NCBI GenBank assembly: GCA_025353435.1
Contig: JANXQR010000634.1
Location: forward strand, 1 to 15,669
DNA: 15,669 bases
Direction of reading: 5' to 3'
Origin: Acidobacteriota bacterium
Lineage (GTDB): Bacteria; Acidobacteriota; Terriglobia; Terriglobales; Acidobacteriaceae
Shown here: in pieces, positions 13,204-15,669 of the stretch
Numbering within the stretch: the first letter of the stretch is position 1
How the letters are laid out: each line of letters opens with the position of its first letter
Made by a program: the position numbers and the translations under genes
The notes under the pieces: model-generated
What the model was told of the DNA's origin: nothing
The model's input: the letters and a program-made list of their open reading frames with translations, nothing else
The model's database searches: none

Positions 13204-13766
13204 ATGCCTGGGATCAGACGTCGCGTGGCCTTGGAATATGCGATGTACTCGCTGCCGAAAGCATCCGTGAGCGCGATCTCCTCAACGTGAATGCGATAGA
13301 GTAGCGCCGAGGTGGGGAAGATGAGCAGGATGCCCAGGCTCAACCAATTTCGCTCGTAGACACCGACTGCCGCGAAAATAATCAGCATGCCTGTGTATGA
13401 CGGATGCCGTACCCAGCGGTACAGACCCTTGGTTTGCAGGGTCTGCGTAGCGTGAATGGCGACGTTGGTGCTGAACGAAGTGCCCAGCGTGAGCACAGCC
13501 GTCCATCGCACTGCGAGGCCGCCGGCCAACATCGCCACTGCGGCAATCCTGAGCCACGGCGCACCGCCAAGCATGTTGTGAGGATGGGTTTCGCCATAGG
13601 CCATCGCGGCCCAGAACGAAGCGAAGATCACGATCAGCAAAACGATCAGCGAACCGCGATCCTGCACCTTGCCGTGCTTCCGCAAGGTGGGCGTCACCAA
13701 CTGCAGCAGGGTTTCGCTGGCGATCCACGCCCAGTAAAGCGTCATGAACACGGTTTGAATGGTCAC
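13197..13766 (-). CDS. ICMT-like membrane methyltransferase
   Basis: This 189-residue protein starts at GTG 13766, preceded by AAGG at 7 bases; an internal ATG at 13745 has no ribosome-binding site. About five hydrophobic segments are visible. The C-terminal core has GLYRWVRHPSYTG (114-126), HVEE (160-163) and SEYIAYSKATRRLIPGIY (172-189), the hallmark pattern of isoprenylcysteine carboxyl methyltransferase and related PEMT-like enzymes that bind S-adenosylmethionine. Bacterial members mostly have unknown substrates, as proteins with prenylated C-termini are rare. The gene is transcribed in the same direction as the isomerase-like gene 94 bases upstream. Confidence 0.88.
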   Translation of the reverse strand: MTIQTVFMTLYWAWIASETLLQLVTPTLRKHGKVQDRGSLIVLLIVIFASFWAAMAYGETHPHNMLGGAPWLRIAAVAMLAGGLAVRWTAVLTLGTSFSTNVAIHATQTLQTKGLYRWVRHPSYTGMLIIFAAVGVYERNWLSLGILLIFPTSALLYRIHVEEIALTDAFGSEYIAYSKATRRLIPGIY

Positions 13767-13860
13767 GGGAAACCTTGAACGCGAGAATTGCAGCGCACTG
13801 CACCGACTTGCCTTATCCTACGCGGACACACATTCGGCAGTTCCGCAAAGACGCGGGTTC

Positions 13861-14829
13861 TCAGCAGCCCGTGCCCGCCTTGGCCAATGCGTCCTTCAGC
13901 CCCGCCATGCTGATGCGCGTCGACGCTTCTTCCGTCCCCGCGCCACGCCAATGCGTCTCCAGGCTCACCGCGTGGCGATAGCCGTCTCTCTTTAGCGCCC
14001 GCAGCTGGCCCACCCAATCCACAACGCCCTGGCCCACCGGCGCCCACTCGTATTTGCCGTCTGCCTTGCGCACCGCACTCTTGGCGTGGCAATGGCCGAT
14101 GCGATGCTTGGGCAGCAACTCGTAACCCTTCGGATACGGCACACTGTCGGGGAATGTAGCCTCATTGCCGGGGTCCCAGTTGATCATGAAGTTCGGCTCG
14201 GTCACTGCTGCGAGCACAGCCGCTCCCTCGGCTCCAGTTGCCGTGTTGCATGCCATTTCGTTTTCAATAACAAGGAGCACCTTGTCCTTGGCGCAGCGCT
14301 TTGCCGCCTCGCGCAGCTTGTCGTTGATGGCCGCGCGGTAGGGCTTCACGTCGTCCAGCCGCCAGAAATCGAAGCAGCGAAGACGCTCAGTCGAAAACGT
14401 CTTCACAATCTCGATGCAATGCTCAAGCAGCGCATCCTGCTCTTTGAAATCGGTATCGGCATGGAACTGATCACGCTTTTCGCTAAGTTTCGAGAGTGGC
14501 GCGCCCGGCCAATCCACCTTGAAAAGCGGGCTGGCAATATCCGTCACGCGCAGGTTGTACTTGGCCAGGATCCGCTCGGCTTCCGCTAGCTCATTGGCAT
14601 CAAGCGCAGTTACATTCTTCTTCCACATGCTGCGCAACTCGATCCACTCGAGTCCGAAGTCGTGCGCGGTCACCGAGCAGGCGTGGTCGAAGTCCTGCGA
14701 AATTTCATCATTGATGACTGCTACCCGGAACGGGCAAGTTGCGGCCACTGCGCGGAGGGCTTGTGATGCGAAGACTGTCGTGCCCACAGCAGCGGCTCCG
14801 GCAATAAAATTGCGACGTGATGAAAACAT
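13861..14829 (-). CDS. Tat-exported sugar phosphate isomerase/epimerase-like TIM barrel
   Basis: I start this 322-residue protein at ATG 14829, because it opens a Tat signal peptide: SSRRNFIAGAAAVG with the twin Arg at residues 5-6. A GTG at 14856 would push the signal inward and lacks a ribosome-binding site. The mature part is an AP-endonuclease-2-type TIM barrel. Candidate metal ligands are E189 (VIENEM), D219 (NWDPGNE), H246 or H248 (GHCHAKS) and E291 (SLETHW), the usual Glu-Asp-His-Glu set. Related enzymes isomerise or epimerise sugars and inositols. Folding with metal before export is the usual reason for a Tat signal. Substrate unknown. Confidence 0.88.
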   Translation of the reverse strand: MFSSRRNFIAGAAAVGTTVFASQALRAVAATCPFRVAVINDEISQDFDHACSVTAHDFGLEWIELRSMWKKNVTALDANELAEAERILAKYNLRVTDIASPLFKVDWPGAPLSKLSEKRDQFHADTDFKEQDALLEHCIEIVKTFSTERLRCFDFWRLDDVKPYRAAINDKLREAAKRCAKDKVLLVIENEMACNTATGAEGAAVLAAVTEPNFMINWDPGNEATFPDSVPYPKGYELLPKHRIGHCHAKSAVRKADGKYEWAPVGQGVVDWVGQLRALKRDGYRHAVSLETHWRGAGTEEASTRISMAGLKDALAKAGTGC

Positions 14830-14868
14830 AGCGGACTCACTTTGGGCTGCCACCACCTGTAAAAACCA

Positions 14869-14897
14869 TGCGGCAACCTCTTCATTTATTGCGGCAA
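14869..14897. repeat. Short direct repeat TGCGGCAA
   Basis: TGCGGCAA occurs at 14869-14876 and 14890-14897 in the gap between the metallo-beta-lactamase-fold gene and the isomerase-like gene. The 21-base spacing is two helical turns, so it could be a binding site, but chance is possible. Confidence 0.25.
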
Positions 14898-14918
14898 ATT
14901 TTTTCCGGCGCGAACCAT

Positions 14919-15669
14919 CTACTTCCGCGCGTAGTCTTTTGTCTTGCCTGTGCGGCTATTGGTCACCGAGAACGATCCATCCGCATTTGCAATCACTTTG
15001 AAGTATGCACCATCGGCGGCAGCGCCCTTCGGGTTCGCGATGAGGGCTTCAGGGCTGTTGTGCGCGGCGTCAGAACCTTCCGCGGTGTGGACCATGTATA
15101 GGTCTTCGAGGCCCGGGCTGTCGTGCACGGTCTGCCACGCTTCGGGGCTGCCTGCCTTGTGCGCGCCGTTGTTCATGATGGCCACGCGAGGATGAATCGC
15201 GTCGACGATGGCGCGGGAACTCGACAGGTTGAATCCGTGGTGCGTCACGAGATAAATATCGACGGGCGGGATGGGATTGTTGGGGCAAACCAATGCGATC
15301 TCCTTGGCCTTGGTGAGATCGCCAAGATCGAGAAAACGGAATTTGCCGTAGGTAACCAGGATGCCGGCAGAGAAGGCGTTCTCGGTCGGATCCACGTCGG
15401 CCTTGGGCTCACTTGCACAATAGGGATTGGGCTTCGGCTTCACGTCTGGCACCGCGTCAATTGCCTTACCGTTGGCGGCCAGCACAATGATGTTGAGGCC
15501 CGGAATTTCGATCGTGTCGCCAGGATGAATGATGCGGCGCTGCTTGCCTTCCGTCACCTTCAGATAGGCAGCAAAGTCGCTGCGCGTAATGTCTGAGTCT
15601 TCGCGATTGGGACCGTGATCGAGAAATTCGCCAATGGGCACGCGCTCCGCCAGTTGCGTCACGCCGCCC
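14919..15669 (-). CDS. Metallo-beta-lactamase-fold protein, ComEC-like hydrolase (5' end missing)
   Basis: The frame is open to the right window edge, so the start lies outside; about 249 codons are visible. The GTG at 15662 is probably not the true start, because the upstream codons encode GG in a place where this family reads HxGG just after the first metal motif. Visible parts are VPIGEFLDHGPN, LVTYGKFRFLDLGDL (late metal-binding Asp or Gly-Asp motif) and IYLVTHHGFNLSSS with paired His, as in the soluble domain of ComEC/Rec2 proteins. These enzymes hydrolyse nucleic acids or phosphoesters. The first HxHxDH motif cannot be checked here. Substrate unknown. Confidence 0.85.
   Translation of the reverse strand, partial: GGVTQLAERVPIGEFLDHGPNREDSDITRSDFAAYLKVTEGKQRRIIHPGDTIEIPGLNIIVLAANGKAIDAVPDVKPKPNPYCASEPKADVDPTENAFSAGILVTYGKFRFLDLGDLTKAKEIALVCPNNPIPPVDIYLVTHHGFNLSSSRAIVDAIHPRVAIMNNGAHKAGSPEAWQTVHDSPGLEDLYMVHTAEGSDAAHNSPEALIANPKGAAADGAYFKVIANADGSFSVTNSRTGKTKDYARK

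Noticed and set aside
14830..14856. Nine-residue N-terminal extension of the isomerase-like protein (GTG start)
   Set aside because: It would move the twin-arginine signal inward, and no ribosome-binding site is placed for the GTG.

Overview
The window most likely comes from the chromosome of an Acidobacteriota member of the Terriglobia type. This is inferred from gene content: a secreted protein built on the acidobacterial 'VWFA-related' scaffold, an exported DinB-like protein, a PadR gene next to a membrane protein, and GC-rich codons with many short intergenic gaps. No rRNA, tRNA, CRISPR array, transposase or IS end was found. Two local drops in GC stand out: the AT-rich gap at about 162-438, and the PadR/pseudo-transferase pair at about 6540-7540.

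Layout. The left edge holds the possible tail of an unidentified gene, then an AT-rich intergenic stretch and a HipB/HipA toxin-antitoxin pair (439-2084). A convergent exported DinB-like protein follows. Divergent from it is a membrane protein made of two DoxX-like halves, then a second, cytoplasmic DinB-fold protein. At 4197-5693 is a secreted protein that keeps the ends of the acidobacterial VWFA-related scaffold without the VWA core and carries a PA14 domain. A second toxin-antitoxin pair, ribbon-helix-helix antitoxin plus PIN RNase, lies at 5748-6409.

The middle (6539-8632) is the most unusual part. It holds a PadR regulator whose predicted operator covers the -10 box and start codon, a membrane protein that aligns with monotopic phosphoglycosyl transferases but has lost the catalytic Asp-Glu pair, and a radical SAM protein with six extra cysteines. 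A bidirectional hairpin terminator follows.

The region 8657-11560 (minus strand) encodes envelope proteins: a cyclophilin-type prolyl isomerase, a DsbA-like CxxC protein, a 43-residue single-pass membrane peptide and a YVTN-type beta-propeller. A GT1-like glycosyltransferase with a helix-hairpin-helix protein directly behind it runs the other way (11674-13203). The right end (minus strand) has an isoprenylcysteine-methyltransferase-like membrane protein, a Tat-exported sugar-isomerase-like TIM barrel, and a metallo-beta-lactamase-fold protein cut by the window edge.

A recurrent signal is a sigma70-like promoter whose -10 box ends only 6-9 bases before the start codon, with no ribosome-binding site. 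It is seen before hipB, the PA14 protein, the ribbon-helix-helix antitoxin and padR, and as a -10 box alone before the prolyl isomerase. This suggests leaderless mRNAs for several genes, including all three small DNA-binding regulators that open operons.
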